A stretch of 64,000 nt of DNA from Parageobacillus sp. KH3-4 (GTDB taxonomy: Bacteria; Bacillota; Bacilli; Bacillales; Anoxybacillaceae): assembly GCF_022846435.1 (NCBI RefSeq), contig NZ_AP025627.1, positions 1,150,001 through 1,214,000 of the forward strand, given 5' to 3'. Shown piece after piece: positions 63,614-64,000 of this stretch (position 1 is the stretch's first letter; each line of letters starts with the position of its first letter). The notes under the pieces are model-generated. The model ran no database searches. It saw only the letters and a program-made list of their open reading frames with translations, and was not told the origin of the DNA. The position numbers were made by a program, and so were the translations under genes.

Positions 63614-64000
63614 CATTCCGATTTCGGAAAAGCTCACTGACAATGAAAAATTTCTGAAAGAAAAAATTGGAGTTGGAACTAGCTTTGATTTAGGGGTCAG
63701 GAAAATTCATGTATTAAAGAGGGAAGTACATATTTACTATTGCAACGGTTTATGCGATACGCAATATTTAATTGAATTGTTGAAACAAATCGTCCGCATT
63801 AACGATGATGAACGGCAGACGGCGCAAGCAAAGCAAATTATCGAAAACCGTCTCGTTCATCAGCAAGTCAGCCTTGTCCATCACTTGGATGAGGCGGTGG
63901 ATCGGTTGCTATCAGGGCTAATCGTTATTTTCATCGAAGGAGAGTCGACAGGATTTATCGTCGATGTCCGAAGTTATCCGGGGCGGCAGCCGGAAGAACC
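63594..64000 (+). CDS. spoVAF: Stage V sporulation protein AF, 3'-truncated
   Basis: ATG at 63594 with AAAGGAG 8 bases upstream. 135 residues are visible before the window ends: MAVKANNIPISEKLTDNEKF..., FDLGVRKIHVLKREVHIYYCNGLCD, ending VDVRSYPGRQPEEP. This is the N-terminal soluble domain of the GerA-A/SpoVAF family; the membrane half lies outside. It is thought to raise commitment to spore germination together with its partner proteins. No stop is reached. Confidence 0.92.
   Translation, partial: MAVKANNIPISEKLTDNEKFLKEKIGVGTSFDLGVRKIHVLKREVHIYYCNGLCDTQYLIELLKQIVRINDDERQTAQAKQIIENRLVHQQVSLVHHLDEAVDRLLSGLIVIFIEGESTGFIVDVRSYPGRQPEE

Overview
The window reads as one chromosomal segment of a spore-forming, thermophile-type Bacillaceae, most like Geobacillus/Parageobacillus. 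This is inferred from near-identity of several products to remembered Geobacillus stearothermophilus proteins (ArgR/AhrC, SpoIIAB, pyrimidine-nucleoside phosphorylase), from the B. subtilis-like gene order dxs-yqxC-ahrC-recN-spoIVB-spo0A ... spoIIM-fur-xerD-deoB-punA-pdp-dacF-spoIIA-spoVA, and from frequent TTG/GTG starts behind strong Shine-Dalgarno sites. The first gene (dxs) is cut at its 5' end and the last (spoVAF) at its 3' end. No rRNA, tRNA or CRISPR array was seen.

Layout. 1-7260: isoprenoid synthesis (dxs), rRNA methylation (yqxC), arginine regulator (ahrC), DNA repair (recN) and two sporulation regulators (spoIVB, spo0A with sigma-A and sigma-H promoters and a Spo0A box). 7261-9370: a decayed accessory patch with a broken tyrosine recombinase, an unrecognised stretch, a 39-residue ORF and an internally deleted IS3-family element that keeps both terminal inverted repeats. 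9371-26581: yycC, glycerophosphodiesterase and yqzF, then the branched-chain amino-acid catabolic block (bkdR; ptb-bcd-buk-lpdV-bkdAA-bkdAB-bkdB behind a sigma-54 promoter), followed by methylmalonyl-CoA mutase (mutA, mutB) and its GTPase chaperone meaB. 26582-33474: bacilliredoxin, an arginine ABC transporter behind a probable AhrC site, an aromatic-acid-exporter-type protein, an L,D-transpeptidase, a 31-residue Prli42-like membrane peptide, methylmalonyl-CoA epimerase and an acyl-CoA carboxylase beta subunit. 33475-43480: M20 peptidase, CheW-like protein, a relic, a His/Tyr-rich 58-residue protein, pentose-phosphate genes (gnd, zwf) flanking a cyclase, RNase Z, NamA, and proI behind a proline T-box. 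43481-51265: small conserved genes, MFS transporter, nudF and an EndoQ-like PHP protein. 51266-64000: spoIIM, fur, xerD, nucleoside salvage (deoB-punA-pdp), dacF, spoIIAA-AB-sigF and the spoVA operon.

How it works together. Valine, isoleucine and leucine are deaminated (Bcd), oxidatively decarboxylated (Bkd complex with LpdV) and turned into acyl phosphates and ATP (Ptb, Buk). Propionyl-CoA from this route can be carboxylated (beta subunit here; the biotin-bearing subunit is not in the window), epimerised (Mce) and isomerised to succinyl-CoA (MutAB, protected by MeaB). The control signals I could read include a -24/-12 promoter, two related palindromes that could be BkdR sites, and CcpA-type cre sequences in front of both ptb and mutA.

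Less expected items: the spoVAEa gene is reduced to its two ends with frameshifts; several genes too short for ordinary ORF calling (prli42-like, HY-rich protein, two small minus-strand ORFs); a perfect inverted repeat just downstream of the deoB promoter; and the truncated IS3 derivative. I did not find a clearly new multi-gene system.
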